A stretch of 64,000 bases of DNA from Blastomyces gilchristii SLH14081 (Eukaryota > Ascomycota > Eurotiomycetes > Onygenales > Ajellomycetaceae): contig NW_003101682.1 of assembly GCF_000003855.2 (NCBI RefSeq), positions 7,124,186 to 7,188,185 on the forward strand. The letters run 5' to 3'. This document shows positions 24,028 through 34,626 of this stretch, in pieces (the stretch's first letter is position 1; every line of letters begins with the position of its first letter). A model generated the notes under the pieces. The model was not told the origin of the DNA. It saw only the letters and a program-made list of their open reading frames with translations, and ran no database searches. The translations under genes were made by a program, and so were the position numbers.

Positions 24028-24684
24028 CTATACTGCTTGAGCATCTAGACTTCTTATCAGAGCTGACACAATGTCTTTCTGTGAGATAATACTTACAGAG
24101 AGACAGAAGTCATTATTGCAGACACAATGAAAATAATAGAAGTGAGAGAAGAAGTAAGTGTATAAAATCTCTTTCTTCTTCAGCTGCTTAACACAGTGCA
24201 GACAAGTAGTAGTGTCAGTCAGAGACTGCATCAGAGCCTTCTTATAGAGAGAAGATAAAGAAACTGTGAAACTCTGCAGACTTAACTCAGCAGCATTCTG
24301 AGCAGAACTCAGACATATCACAGAAGAGAAACTATAGATTAAGTTTCTCAGAGTCACTGTCTCTGAAATCAAGCTCTCTCTGAGATTCTCTCTGAATGAC
24401 TATATAGAGTCATACATCACTGTGTTAATTGAGAGAAGAAACAGTGTTGTAATAATAACAGAGAGAGTAGAGAAAGAACTGAATACAGATAAACTGACTG
24501 ACAGAAGAAATGACATCTCACTGCAAGATATGACAACTATTATCATAACTGTAAGAGAAGCAGAAGAAGATGTGACAATGAGAGTGATACTTCTACAGCT
24601 CATTGATACTGCTGTCTTCATCTTCAACCTAACTTTCTTAATAGTTATGAAGACTGCAGCTGCATCATAAAGACATTTACTCAC
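24028..24684 (-). pseudogene. Antisense Cys-containing ORF at the 3' end of Gypsy copy 1
   Basis: On the minus strand, two ORFs in the same frame (24400-24684 and 24028-24372) are separated by a single TAG near 24398, giving about 218 codons with one stop in otherwise stop-riddled DNA. The upstream part is Ser/Thr/Ile-rich. The downstream part has CLHCVKQLKKKE followed by a FHCVCNNDFC segment, a possible zinc-binding arrangement, and ends SLDAQAV. Function is unknown. It may be an accessory antisense gene of the element or a chance product of codon bias on the other strand. The 3' LTR lies about 460 bp beyond its start. Confidence 0.45.
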
Positions 24685-25131
24685 TAGAAAATATCAGAAT
24701 AAGTCTCTTATTATCTTTCAAGAATAATACTCTCATACACTCACTATTACAGATGAGAAGAGGAGAGAAAAATATATTATAGAGAGAGAAGAAATCTTTT
24801 TGAAAAATTCTGTTACTACTGTTAGCTTTGTCTCTAAAATACATCACTTTTGCAGAGAATTTCATATATAGAACAGAATATGATAAGAGATCTATAAGTC
24901 ACTTATTAACTACATTTTTCACATTTCAAATTAATATATAAGAAACTTACTTATTACATGTTTAATTTGAATAAAGATGAGAAAGAGAAGATCTACACAG
25001 TCAGCAGAAGAACTTATCTATTTCTTTATATTATATACAGTATACACACTGTCAATCAGTTGATAATTATTACTATATAACAAAGATAATTTCTAATTCA
25101 GTAATCTTAAGAGTATAGAGACTATATTCTT

Positions 25132-25142
25132 AAAGAAAAGAG
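25132..25142 (+). other. Putative polypurine tract of Gypsy copy 1
   Basis: AAAGAAAAGAG ends three bases before the 3' LTR start at 25146, the position expected for the plus-strand primer of reverse transcription. Confidence 0.6.
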
Positions 25143-25145
25143 TAT

Positions 25146-25679
25146 TATTATACTCTCAGCTGTATTAAGACTCTGTTACAGTTTCACACAGCTTATTACT
25201 TTTATACAAATGATTTCATCTCATTCAAATCAGTTTTTAATTACTCTATAATATCATTTAGATATATTATAGAAAGATTTAATTAATAAATATAAGAATC
25301 TCACTTTAATACAAGATTAGCAGATTACTCTTTCTTAATAATAAAATACTGCTAAGATATCACTCTGATTATTCTTACTTATAAAATAAGAGAAGAGTAT
25401 TCACTTATTATCTATATAGAATAGCTAGATGCTGACTTCTTATTAAAGAAGTTAGTGATTTATTTTTTCTTCAACTGAAATATATACAAGAGTTACTGTG
25501 TGTCTTATACAATCTTCTTAGTATACTAAGTATCATATCTATAATATTCTCACAATAACTCTGTAGTCTATGAGCTCACTATTTAAGTAAGATAGTTAAG
25601 CTCACTTATACAGCTTCTTAAACAACTATCTTTATATGACACCGCTGACTAGCCACCGCTTCGGTTTCATCACATTACA
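25146..25679 (+). repeat. 3' LTR of Gypsy copy 1
   Basis: 534 bp, aligning throughout with 10312-10845. The start is mutated (TATTATACTCTCAGC in place of TGTCACACTCCCAGC), while the end keeps GACACCGCTGACTAGCCACC and CACATTACA. Differences from the other LTRs are nearly all C-to-T or G-to-A. Confidence 0.9.
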
Positions 25680-25684
25680 TCAGT

Positions 25685-25920
25685 TAACAATCAATTCAGT
25701 GTAAATTATGTAAATACTTATCTCATTGTCAGATTTAAGAACAATCTCAGTATCAGAAGAAGAATTGTAATTATTAATAAAATTAGTAAAGTCTTCTCTG
25801 TGTATAAAGATTATGATAAGAGAAAAGAATTATTCTACAATCAATTAAAAATTGATTGTAGAATTGATGATAAATAATTAAGAAAGAAAGAGTGGTTTCA
25901 AATTACAAGAAAAGATGTAT
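25685..25920. repeat. AT-rich DNA up to the left edge of the gene island
   Basis: Contains AATTGA-core motifs near 25690 and 25840-25880. GC content rises abruptly after about 25925. Confidence 0.5.
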
Positions 25921-25977
25921 TGTGCTGCAATTTGTGCGAGGTTGGGTAGTGGCACGGGCCACATTTGCGAGGTCAGC

Positions 25978-26024
25978 TTACATAACGAGGTCAAGTGGCG
26001 CACTTAGCGAGGTCAAGTTTTCTG
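25978..26024 (+). repeat. Left copy of an inverted island-edge repeat
   Basis: A 47-bp stretch built around repeated GAGGTCA words (also GCGAGGT at 25936 and GCGAGGTCA at 25967). Its reverse complement matches 51549-51595 except for six sites, all transitions that are G or C here and A or T on the right. It could be a transposon terminal or subterminal repeat. Confidence 0.6.
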
Positions 26025-26624
26025 CTTCCTGTTGGGGTTGTTTGCATTTACGCTGTACAGCGTAGGTTCCCAAATTGGCGCCCCCCTTCCCTCGCTGAGT
26101 CGCTGCCCTCGTGTCGCTCGTTTCGCTTCCCCTTGCTAGCTGCATAACTACTCCCTCGCTGCCTTTTTGTTGCCGCCGCCGGTTGCCCCTCTTCCGTCGT
26201 GGGTTGCTTATATGGGGCTTCTTCTTCTATGATCTTGTGCTGGGCGTAACTATATATAAGTCATCGCCTTCGCTCCTTGTTTCCTCAGGCCATCCATCAG
26301 CCTATCTCCAGAAACTATTTTTGATATTGTGTGTCCACTCACGTACTTCCTCACTCCTAATTACTACACCAAACCGCTCACTCACTACTACTACTACTAC
26401 GACACTCGACAACACCACTCCTATCGAGTCCTCGAGTGAAACCCGCCTTGTTGGATATTTACGAGCAAGCAGTTCGTCTCATTACCCATATTTAACCTCC
26501 TCACGACCTCCGTAGAAAAGCTATCAATCAGCAGCTCACCACTTCCGCAAAACGGTTCTCTACCAGAAAAAACAGCGGTGGTTGCCTCGCGAAAGCTGCT
26601 GCCTCCCACAAACCAGGGAGCACC
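26025..26624 (+). promoter_or_regulatory. Upstream region of the gene at 26625
   Basis: Ordinary-GC, pyrimidine-rich DNA with a CTACTACTACTA run near 26385-26400, typical of a fungal promoter and long 5' leader. The ORF at 26111-26515 has no recognisable similarity and is not called. Confidence 0.4.
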
Positions 26625-27212
26625 ATGAGAAGTGACCGCTCAACCACCTACATGCACTCATCGCCGTCCATTCTCCCATCCATGTCTCCCTCTCTCCGGC
26701 CCAATTCCCCTCCTCCCTCCCGCAACAGAGTCCGCATGTCTCCCAAACCAAAACACGCCATCCAGCTGGGCAACCTCCCACGCTTCCACCCAGCCGTCTA
26801 CCAATCCGCTTCGAACGCTCCTCATAACCAACCTCCTTCCCCGCTCCAACAACGACCCGCCCAGCCTTACAGAATACCATCAGGTTCAAGGGATGCCCTA
26901 CGTCAGTATCGTGACCTCGTCGCAGGCGTGACTCTTACACCACGAGGCTCTTCAACCAGTGGCGGCACAAAGCCTTCTAAACCACGCATCGATCCGCTGG
27001 GCAGTCCGGGCCCCGTAACGCCCCTGGCGCTCGAGGACGATGAGGGTGGATATTTCGTCGCTGGGGCACCGTGTTCTCTGCCGTCGGATTCCAGTGCGAG
27101 GAATCATGATGGATCTGTTTCGCCACGGGAGCTTGTTGAGAAACTGATCCAGCGGGAGACGGAGAGGTTGGCGTCCCAGGGCTCGTCTAGGAAGGAGAAT
27201 AAGGGCTGGTAA
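26625..27212 (+). CDS. Conserved disordered protein of unknown function
   Basis: Single-exon ORF of 195 aa. The N-terminal half is Ser/Pro-rich (MRSDRSTTYMHSSPS, then a basic RVRMSPKPKHAIQLGNLPRFHP segment given here only in part). The middle has a DALRQYRDLVAG stretch. The C-terminus is more charged, with a predicted helix near residues 165-190 (PRELVEKLIQRETERLAS). No membrane segment, signal peptide or catalytic motif is visible. The product looks like a low-complexity regulatory or scaffold protein of the kind conserved among Eurotiomycetes, but I cannot assign a function. The ATG follows a long pyrimidine-rich leader and good codon use supports translation. It is the first gene inside the GC island. 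Confidence 0.7.
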   Translation: MRSDRSTTYMHSSPSILPSMSPSLRPNSPPPSRNRVRMSPKPKHAIQLGNLPRFHPAVYQSASNAPHNQPPSPLQQRPAQPYRIPSGSRDALRQYRDLVAGVTLTPRGSSTSGGTKPSKPRIDPLGSPGPVTPLALEDDEGGYFVAGAPCSLPSDSSARNHDGSVSPRELVEKLIQRETERLASQGSSRKENKGW

Positions 27213-29393
27213 AGAAATGGTTGGCCACCTTTTATACTACACTACCTATTTATTCGACCGGCCCACATACATCATCATGGATCACGACTCTCTTTGGTTT
27301 CTGCCTATGCATTTCTTCCCAGCCTAGTTCATCTCCTACCATGACGATCTGAACAACCCCCTTTGGCCGCTAAAGTGCTCTCTCCCTCGCAAGTGAACAC
27401 AGTGAACAGCAACGACAAAAACGGATACCAGTCCAATCGACACTTTATGCAACTTCTCTCTCGCCATTTTTTTGTCATTCGGCCGATGATTTTTTTTCTC
27501 AACGACTTGCGAATACCCGCCCAGCTACGGCTTGGCTTGCCTCATGTTTGTTTATCTGAAAAGTACCAAACGACAGCCAAAAAAAGAAAAAAAGCATAGA
27601 ACCAATGCTGAAAAAGGGCAAATTTAAAGCATGGAGATAGATAAACAGGAGCATGGCACTCGTTATTTTGTTACTGATTTTTCTTTTTTCTTTTTTTTTT
27701 TTTTTTTTTCCGTGTGGCATTTGTATACCATAGTGTCGTTTTGTTTCCTTTAATTTTTTTTTTTTTTTTGTGTGTGTGTGTTCGTGTTTTCTTTTGACAT
27801 ATCTATCATCATACCCTTCGACTCTCCTTGTATTTTCACGTTTCGCTCTCACAAACCTACCGCACCGAACGCTGTCTGCTGGCAGCAAGGAGAGGTAAAG
27901 CAACCTACCATGGAGTCTATCTCATCCTAAGTTTGTATCAACTCCTAACCTATAACTCCTTCCAACTTGTCATCTGCTGTTTGCGATTCTTTTTTATTTC
28001 CTTTTGTATGTCTCTTTCACTTATGTTATTTTTCCCACCATGAACCGCATCATCTGTGCTCTTGAGTGTATATACCCCCCCATTGTTTTTGTCCTATCTT
28101 ATTTTATTTCCTCTACCTTAACTACAGTTATCAAAGACGATAACCATGGAATCATATCCATTAAATTATTACCATGTCCACTGCCGTGGGTACATGCACC
28201 TTACCATTCATTATCCGATTCCATCCTGCCTACCCTTCGCCAATCAACAAACCAGGAAATACTCCCGCCCCTCATACCTCGAGAGTTAAGCCCATCATCC
28301 AACCCACGTTTCAGGAGGGATTTATACATACACCACTAAATACACCACAGCTATGAAGAATTGGGTTTAGCTCAGTAATTGGCTTTCCATTAATTAATAC
28401 ATAAACAAATTGGGAATATTATGCACATGCGAAGTTTACTTATCACTGTCTGTCTACCTTGCCTGCCTAATAGCTAACTAGCTGCCTATCTATAGTCTAT
28501 ATGCTTCATTCAGTCTATTTATTCTAGCAGTGCTTATAGCTGAGAAGAACCCCCTGCTATGTACAGAGTAAAAATATATAGAATTAAACAGAGAGAGAAG
28601 GGAGACAGAGAGAGCTTGAGACTGCAGAACATTGATTTTTATATCACAAGTTACTTTTTCATTCTTCTTTCAAATCACTTGTGTACATAAGATTTCCCAG
28701 TTTTTTTAGAAATAGCTGTGGTGTATGTATAAGATCCCTGATCGATATCCACTCACAAAACCCGTCCCGTCCCACCCACCACAGACCACAGACCAACCAC
28801 CCGCGCCCGGCATGAAAAAACTCTCTTCCCCACACCATCCTCAATCAAAATAATTGTTACTGCGTAAGAATCGTCTTATTATTGTTATTATTATAAATCC
28901 ACTCAAACTCCCACCACCCGCCACAACACAACGCGGCAAGCTGCAGAAAAGTTTTGGCCGGGATGAAAGAGATGGGAATTCAAATTCAAAAATAACCCTG
29001 TAAACCAAACCCAAAGAATAAGAATATATGATAATGTTGAATAATTAATTGCTCCGCGGACTACTTACTCCTACCTCCTCCGTCCGAGTTACCAGTGTTG
29101 GTTCCGTGGAGCCGTCCATGCGCTGTGAGTTAACGATTATTATTATTATTATTAGTAGTATTAGTTAGTATTATTATGGGGCCCACCACCACCGCACGCA
29201 CCCTGAGGTCCAAATGTTCTTCTCCCCCTTTTAATGTCGTCATAGCGTCTGTCCACACGCCACGGACACCCCGCTACAGAGTGTACTGCGTACGGTACAC
29301 ACCACCCAGGGCCACCCCACCCCGACTTGACCTCGGGACCATGAAAGAAAAAATTAAAAAATTAAAAAATTAAAAAAGACAAACCCCATCTCT
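27213..29393. other. Intergenic region, no gene recognised
   Basis: 2.2 kb without a supportable gene. It includes the probable 3' UTR of the upstream gene, long T runs at about 27690-27712 and 27753-27770, a GTGTGTGTG tract near 27770, and a TTA/ATT microsatellite at about 29138-29175. Short ORFs here have no recognisable similarity. Confidence 0.5.
29344..29377 (-). terminator. Pol III terminator T runs downstream of tRNA-Met
   Basis: On the minus strand the tRNA is followed, about 20 nt downstream, by several runs of five to seven T (A runs on the plus strand), as expected for RNA polymerase III termination. Confidence 0.6.
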
Positions 29394-29515
29394 TGCCCCC
29401 GGCCAGGATCGAACTGGCGACCTTGAGATCGCTAAGTAGTTTTTGCTACCTATCATATTATTTGAATAGGACATGAATATGAGACTCACGTGATAACCAA
29501 CTACACCACAGAGGC
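29394..29515 (-). tRNA. tRNA-Met (anticodon CAU) with a 48-nt intron
   Basis: Minus strand. Exon 1 is 29478-29515 and exon 2 is 29394-29429, with an intron at 29430-29477 directly after the base 3' of the anticodon, the canonical position. The acceptor stem pairs GCCTCTG with CGGGGGC, including G-U pairs. The D arm has AGTTGGTTA; the anticodon loop reads CTCATA|A; the T arm is GCCAG-TTCGATC-CTGGC; the discriminator base is A. The U-U at the base of the anticodon stem (31-39) is typical of elongator tRNA-Met. CAU could also mark a tRNA-Ile2 precursor, but that is a bacterial/organellar feature. No CCA is encoded, as expected for a nuclear gene. Confidence 0.87.
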
Positions 29516-30346
29516 TTGGAGGGGTTAGAAGGTCAGTGATTGGCGGGGGATTTCTGGTGGGGTTTTTTTATTTTTTTTATTTATTTATTTTCAATTATTG
29601 TTTTCTTTTACAAAATGTTTTGAAATTAGAAAGATTGTTATGTTTATTTTCTTAATTTTACTATTATTTACCCGAAAACTAGTTGTTGAGGAGTGAAACT
29701 CCTACGCGTTGTAGCAATCATAATCACTCTTTATATTTTATCTGTTGTTCAATGCCGGATTTCTTCACTCTCGATGATTCACAGATTGCTAGCATGACAG
29801 CTACTCGGTAAAATAAGCCTTGATGGTTGACGAGTAGGTAATCTCGAAAGGTCCGCTGTGACCATGTGAAGAATGCGTAAATGGCGCAAATAAATGCCGC
29901 AGAGAGGGAAAGGGGGAACAGGGGTTATAGTGACTAGATATAACACTTCTCAGGAAAAATGCTGGAATGGCGTCATTTATTGTTCGTTGACTACAGCTAT
30001 GCAGTGGAAAAATGAGGAGGGGTGGTGCTCGAAAAGAGGTCTGTTTGAGTTTGTTGGTGTGGGGATTAATTTGCTTCTGGATGGGCTTTTCGGTGCAATC
30101 TCTCAACTGCAGTGGAAGGGTGTGCACTGTCTGTACCTGCACTATGATACCATGTGTAGCGTCTAAATAACAGCAAGGGGGCCGCGGGAATATGAAGCTG
30201 TAGAGAATAGCATACTTCATAGACAGAGCTATATATGTCATGTTGAGCAAATATCGGAAAGTTGACCCGTTTTTCGGACGCAGTGTATTCAAGATCTACT
30301 CATAGATATGCGATATATGATATGCAAGATATATACTACATACAAA
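29516..30346. other. Intergenic region, no gene recognised
   Basis: AT-rich T tracts near 29565-29600 follow the tRNA. The 163-codon minus ORF at 29801-30292 and the 90-codon plus ORF at 29894-30166 overlap each other and show no recognisable domain. Confidence 0.45.
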
Positions 30347-31097
30347 CTACTCCTCCACCAGCAACCTCGGCCGCCAACTTAGCGGGGTAACCCGAATAAC
30401 CATCTGCGGCCGCCCATTCCACACAACCCGCAGCCCAGCATCTCGCAGCACCTGCACAACCGTCTTCCCCACCTCCGCCGTCTCCGCATCGACATCACTC
30501 AGCGCCCCATACCGCACACACAACCCGCCCCCGTCCACCGCCCTCTCCGCATCCTGCATGTGGAAATACGCCCACCCCGAATCCCCCACCCGCGCCTCCC
30601 GGTGTATCTGCGCATCGCCAGACTGCGCCGTGTAGCAGAAATTCATCCGTGTCAAGATCCCCTTGCTCGCGGCCAGGATCTCAAAGGCGCGCTTGACGCG
30701 CTGGAACCCGGCGTCCGCGTCCGCGGGCCATGTCGCCTGCTGCTCCAGCCGCGCCTGCCAGAGCTCGTCGATTATCCGGCGCGATTCGGCGATGATGCGG
30801 GGGTCATTGCTGTCGTAGCGCTCATGGTGGAAGAGGTAGGTGATCTGGTCGAGGAGCTCGGCTTTGGTGTATGCTGCGGTGCTGATGATTCCCGCCGCGC
30901 CTGCTTTTACGTTGTCGATTGCGTCCTCGTCTATAGGGGTAGGCTCTGTGGTGGTTGGAGGGCTAGATGTTGCGTGCTGATTTTTTAAAAAAAAGAAGCG
31001 GGCGCAATTCTCCTGAGGTCAGTGCTGTTACATATATGCTCTCTGGTGAGTCCTGATTACGAGGACTTTATGTAAAATAGGGGTTTCATACCGGCAT
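30347..31097 (-). CDS. DUF6891-like protein
   Basis: Two-exon model, 223 aa. Exon 1 (31092-31097) encodes only Met-Pro. The intron at 31013-31091 begins GTATGA and ends CTGACCTCAG, with CTGAC as branch site. Exon 2 is 30347-31012. After a short variable N-terminus the protein has a helical region (AYTKAELLDQITYLFHHERY and onward, about residues 51-120). The C-terminal domain contains GWAYFHMQDAERAVDGGGL, then VGKTVVQVLRDAGLRVVWNG and a final RPRLL. This pattern (a Tyr-x-His-x-Gln-Asp segment, Gly-rich turn, then a strand-helix-strand ending in Trp-x-Gly) resembles the uncharacterised DUF6891 family, frequent in actinobacteria. The name is from memory. Biochemical role unknown. GC content is higher than in neighbours. 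Confidence 0.72.
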
Positions 31098-32303
31098 TGT
31101 GTGGGGAGGTGGACGATGAAAAGCTCTGGCGGATGAAAAATCTGCGAGGATGAGAGCACTCGCATTCAACCCTCGGGTTATTTAGTTATCTCCAGGTACA
31201 CTGTGTGAGTTCATAACAATCATCTCGAAGCTAGCGTGTCCAACTCGTATCTCAGATTTGACCAATAAATACCTAAACAGCACGGTAAGACAGAAAGATG
31301 TGAAATTTTAGTCTCTGCCTTAATGTGAATCATTTCCTCCGTTGCTGGTTTATTATTTGATGAAGTTTATCTGACGAGTGGTTAGATGTTAACTGAATTC
31401 TTCTTTGCGCAAGTACATCTTTGGAGCATGGATTGGCGTAGCATTTTCTAAGCTGTCAATCCTTCTGGCCTGGTAGTGGAGTTTTTTGTATTCAATGACG
31501 GTTGTTTAAGCTCGTTGCACACCGCCAGAGTAAATATCCGCTGCATCTTCCCCAAAACTGGTTGAGTCGAACGCTGCTTAGGCTCCCTCCCTGCCTTTCC
31601 TGACCGCTTGGTCTTGCAGAAGCCGGGCATATTTAAACATCGCGATGCCGAACCTCGCTTATTGCATGTTAGTTGGCACTGATTACTACCCCCTTCTCAT
31701 GGCTACTAACTTACCAGTTATACCAGCACTAGTGATCACTAGTTTATCCTGGAGTACATGCACATGTCTAATTTCAGAGACCTTCAGAAGATAAACAATA
31801 GACGATACGTGTTCTAGCTGCCTCTATATACGTCGCGTCGAAGTCTTGGAACCGTCCGTGTATATTACATATCACGTGACACTATATTCGAGAGCATTCC
31901 AAGGTTCCCTCCTTTTTCGGCCCGACTAAATTGATGAAGCTTGCTCGGGGTATTTTTCAATATATAATCATTTTTATGATATAACTTATAACTTTTGGGG
32001 AAACGAGAAACAGTCAATCGTCTCACGGTCAAGGAAAATCTCAGAGAGTGTTTGGAGCGGGAAAATTGAATTGGATCAGCTTTGCCTCACAACGGGTTGA
32101 CTGCCATATGTACAACATCTAAATGGAAACACACAGCCGATAGTTTTCTATCTATCTTGTTTCAAATCAAGATCTGGCTTTGGTGCATGCATCGATGTTT
32201 TCGATCAACGATAAACTGCATCTGCAATAACCCACCTGGAAGCAAAAAGTACTTTCTCATACGGTCGCTGGACCTTTGAAATCCTAGATTGATATCGGGG
32301 AAA
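31098..32303. promoter_or_regulatory. Shared upstream region of divergent genes
   Basis: 1.2 kb between the starts of the minus-strand DUF6891-like gene and the plus-strand mitochondrial carrier. No coding feature is supported; the 60-codon minus ORF at 31448-31630 has no recognisable similarity. Promoters of both genes must lie here. Confidence 0.5.
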
Positions 32304-33858
32304 ATGAGTTCAGCGGATATGAGAAATCAGGAAGCGGATGGGATTCGAGAGAAGCCAGGTGTTGCCAGGTCAAGGGGGAAGAAAAAGGACTACAAAGGGT
32401 TTGTGGCGGGTGTGTTTTCTGGCATTGCCAAGTTGAGTGGTGAGTTATTTTGGGCCCCTTGCTTCCTTTTCTCGTCAGCATCCCTACGACAAGTGTCCCA
32501 TTTTATGTTTCTCGTGACAAGGCAATATATGCTGCTGGGATATAAGGCGAATGTCGATATGATGGCGCTGGACGTATTTTTCTGTAATGAAATTGTTCGT
32601 TTTGGTTATCAGATGCCCGCCATTTACATCTGATGTCCTGTACGACAATTCTGAGTCACGGCCGATAACTGACGAGGCTTCCAACACTTCATGTGGGATA
32701 ATTTATAGTGGGACATCCGTATGTTTAATATCATTCTCACCTGATCTCGGATTTTCCTTCCTGGACGCTCTAGGGCTTGTTCCCATAGGCTCATCGGTTG
32801 AGTTCTTTTGACTGATATATTAGCCAACAGATTCGATACCATCAAGGTTCGTCTTCAAACGACAAAATCTGCACAATTTAGCGGTCCTTTAGATTGTTTG
32901 CTTAAGACTGTACGGAATGAAGGACCAAGGGCCTTGTATAAAGGTGCATCACCACCTTTGATGGGATGGATGGTCATGGACTCTGTGTTAGTCTTTCCAG
33001 TTGAACCCCAGCATCTGTTTATAACTCTTCGTGCAGTACTCTTCTAATCTTGATATAGTATGCTCGGGTCATTAACCCTCTATCGTCGTCTTTTGTTTGA
33101 ACATGTTTTTGCAAACAAACAATTACGACGAATAATACCTTTTGCTTCAAAGAAAGTTCCAGATCGACTGTCCAGCTTTGGGCACGGCATCGCTGGTGTT
33201 TTGGCGGGCTCAACTGTTAGCTTTATAGCAGCACCTGTTGAGCATGTGAAAGCACGATTACAGATCCAGTATGCAGCCGATAAGAAGCAACGGTTGTATA
33301 GAGGCCCGATCGACTGCACGAAGAAGATTGTACGTGCTCCTATCAGTGTTATTCATTTTTTTTATTTTTTTATTTTTACTATCTTCACACAATCGAAAAA
33401 CCCCAATCCACCTATTCACATCAAATTTGTTTTCATAGCTTCGTACACACGGAATCCAAGGGCTTTATCGCGGGTTTTGCGCCACTCTGCTCTTCCGCTC
33501 ATTTTTCTTCTTCTGGTGGAGCACTTACGACATTTTCTCGCGACTCATGAAGCAGCATACTCAACTATCCACACCAGCAGTCAACTTTTGGGCGGGTGGC
33601 TTGTCCGCGCAAGTGTTTTGGCTCACATCCTACCCGTCCGATGTTGTGAAGCAACGGATTATGACGGATCCGTTGGGTGGCAAGCTGGGTGATGGCGAAA
33701 GGAGATTTCCGCGGTGGAAGGATGCAGCGGTAGCTGTCGCGAAAGAGAGTGGTTGGAGAGGATACTGGCGGGGATTCCTGCCGTGCTTTTTGAGAGCATT
33801 CCCCGCGAATGCAATGGCGCTGGTGGCTTTTGAGGGAGTTATGAGGTACTTGGGATAG
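32304..33858 (+). CDS. Mitochondrial carrier family (SLC25) protein
   Basis: Five-exon model of 330 aa: 32304-32439, 32709-32718, 32831-32986, 33059-33329, 33439-33858. The three-fold carrier repeat is clear. Signature motifs are PFDTIK at about residue 49, PVEHVK at about residue 160 and PSDVVK at about residue 256, each matching P-x-[DE]-x-x-[KR]. Length fits the family's usual 300-330 aa. It should span the inner mitochondrial membrane with six helices and exchange a small metabolite. The substrate is not readable; similarity in style is to the carnitine/ornithine/YMC1 branch. The first signature depends on a 10-nt second exon supplying Val-Gly-His-Pro; without it the frame fails. All introns are GT-AG. 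N-terminal 30 residues are basic and poorly conserved. Confidence 0.88.
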
Positions 33859-34626
33859 ATGGGGATACGAAAAAGCATCGAATCCATTTCTGGCGGAGCA
33901 TTTTGATCATTTTTGCATTTGGGTTATAGATTCTATGCATGGGGCGGATACTAGGACATCGCAATCTGTAATTCTATATAGCAAATATTAGACGGCGGGG
34001 AGTAATTCGTGACATGTACATTACATTACAATAAAATACAATAAAGCAGTTTCCACAAATATACGGATTTCCTTCAGATCAGTCACTGGCGCACATTACC
34101 CGCCTTTGGTCTCATGGCCATTTCCGTTTCATTCTTGGTATAGACTGACATTGATACCTCAGATGCACATAGCACACATCCAGCTCAGTTTCCCACCTAG
34201 CGAATTACCCCTAGTTGAACTCATGAGTTTTGATTTGTCCAGATGATAGTATCGTTTCTGTATCAAGCACAATGCTCCATCTTACAACATTTCAGGAGGC
34301 TCCTTAATACGCTAATTATAATATAAAGTTAGTCTCTTGGCACCCGGCTTCCCGACTTCACGGGTTCTTCTTGGCACGAGCCGAGGTTGGAACCCATGTC
34401 ACGAACCAAACAAGATCTTTAGAAGAACTGACCACATGAACCAACATCGTCCTGTAACTATATATCTCCTCTGGATTTCACAGATGAGGTTTACTCTGAT
34501 ATTCTGTGACAATATAATACTAATACTCAATACTGTTGCACAACAACCCATAATATTGTGTGCAATCGTTTGATTTTCCAGGTCGGATGCGGCCTTAACC
34601 TGGGAAGTCCATCCTCAGCATCAACC
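33859..34626. other. Intergenic region, no gene recognised
   Basis: 3' flank of the carrier gene and promoter of the peroxisomal gene. Only short ORFs without similarity are present. Confidence 0.5.

Larger units (their letters stand above)
10312..25679 (+). mobile_element. Ty3/Gypsy chromovirus-type LTR retrotransposon, copy 1, split by a nested LINE
   Basis: A complete element: 5' LTR 10312-10845, internal region 10846-16475 plus 24025-25145, 3' LTR 25146-25679. It is bounded by a 5-bp target duplication TCAGT (10307-10311 and 25680-25684). Both LTRs are 534 bp. A second LINE (16476-24024) interrupts the 3' internal region; removing it gives an element of about 7.8 kb. Domain order is gag with zinc knuckle, protease, reverse transcriptase, RNase H, integrase, chromodomain, which is diagnostic for Ty3/Gypsy chromoviruses. 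All coding parts are broken by stops. The two LTRs, identical at insertion by mechanism, now differ by many C-to-T and G-to-A changes, mostly in the 3' LTR. Confidence 0.92.

Noticed and set aside
26111..26515. 134-codon ORF upstream of the disordered-protein gene.
   Set aside because: Low-complexity Leu/Ser/Thr sequence from a pyrimidine-rich leader; no domain and no splice link to the gene.
29138..29175. TTA/ATT microsatellite as a LINE tail.
   Set aside because: No LINE sequence adjoins it and no target duplication was found; treated as a simple repeat.
29801..30292. 163-codon minus ORF.
   Set aside because: No recognisable domain, overlaps another ORF, and codon use looks random.
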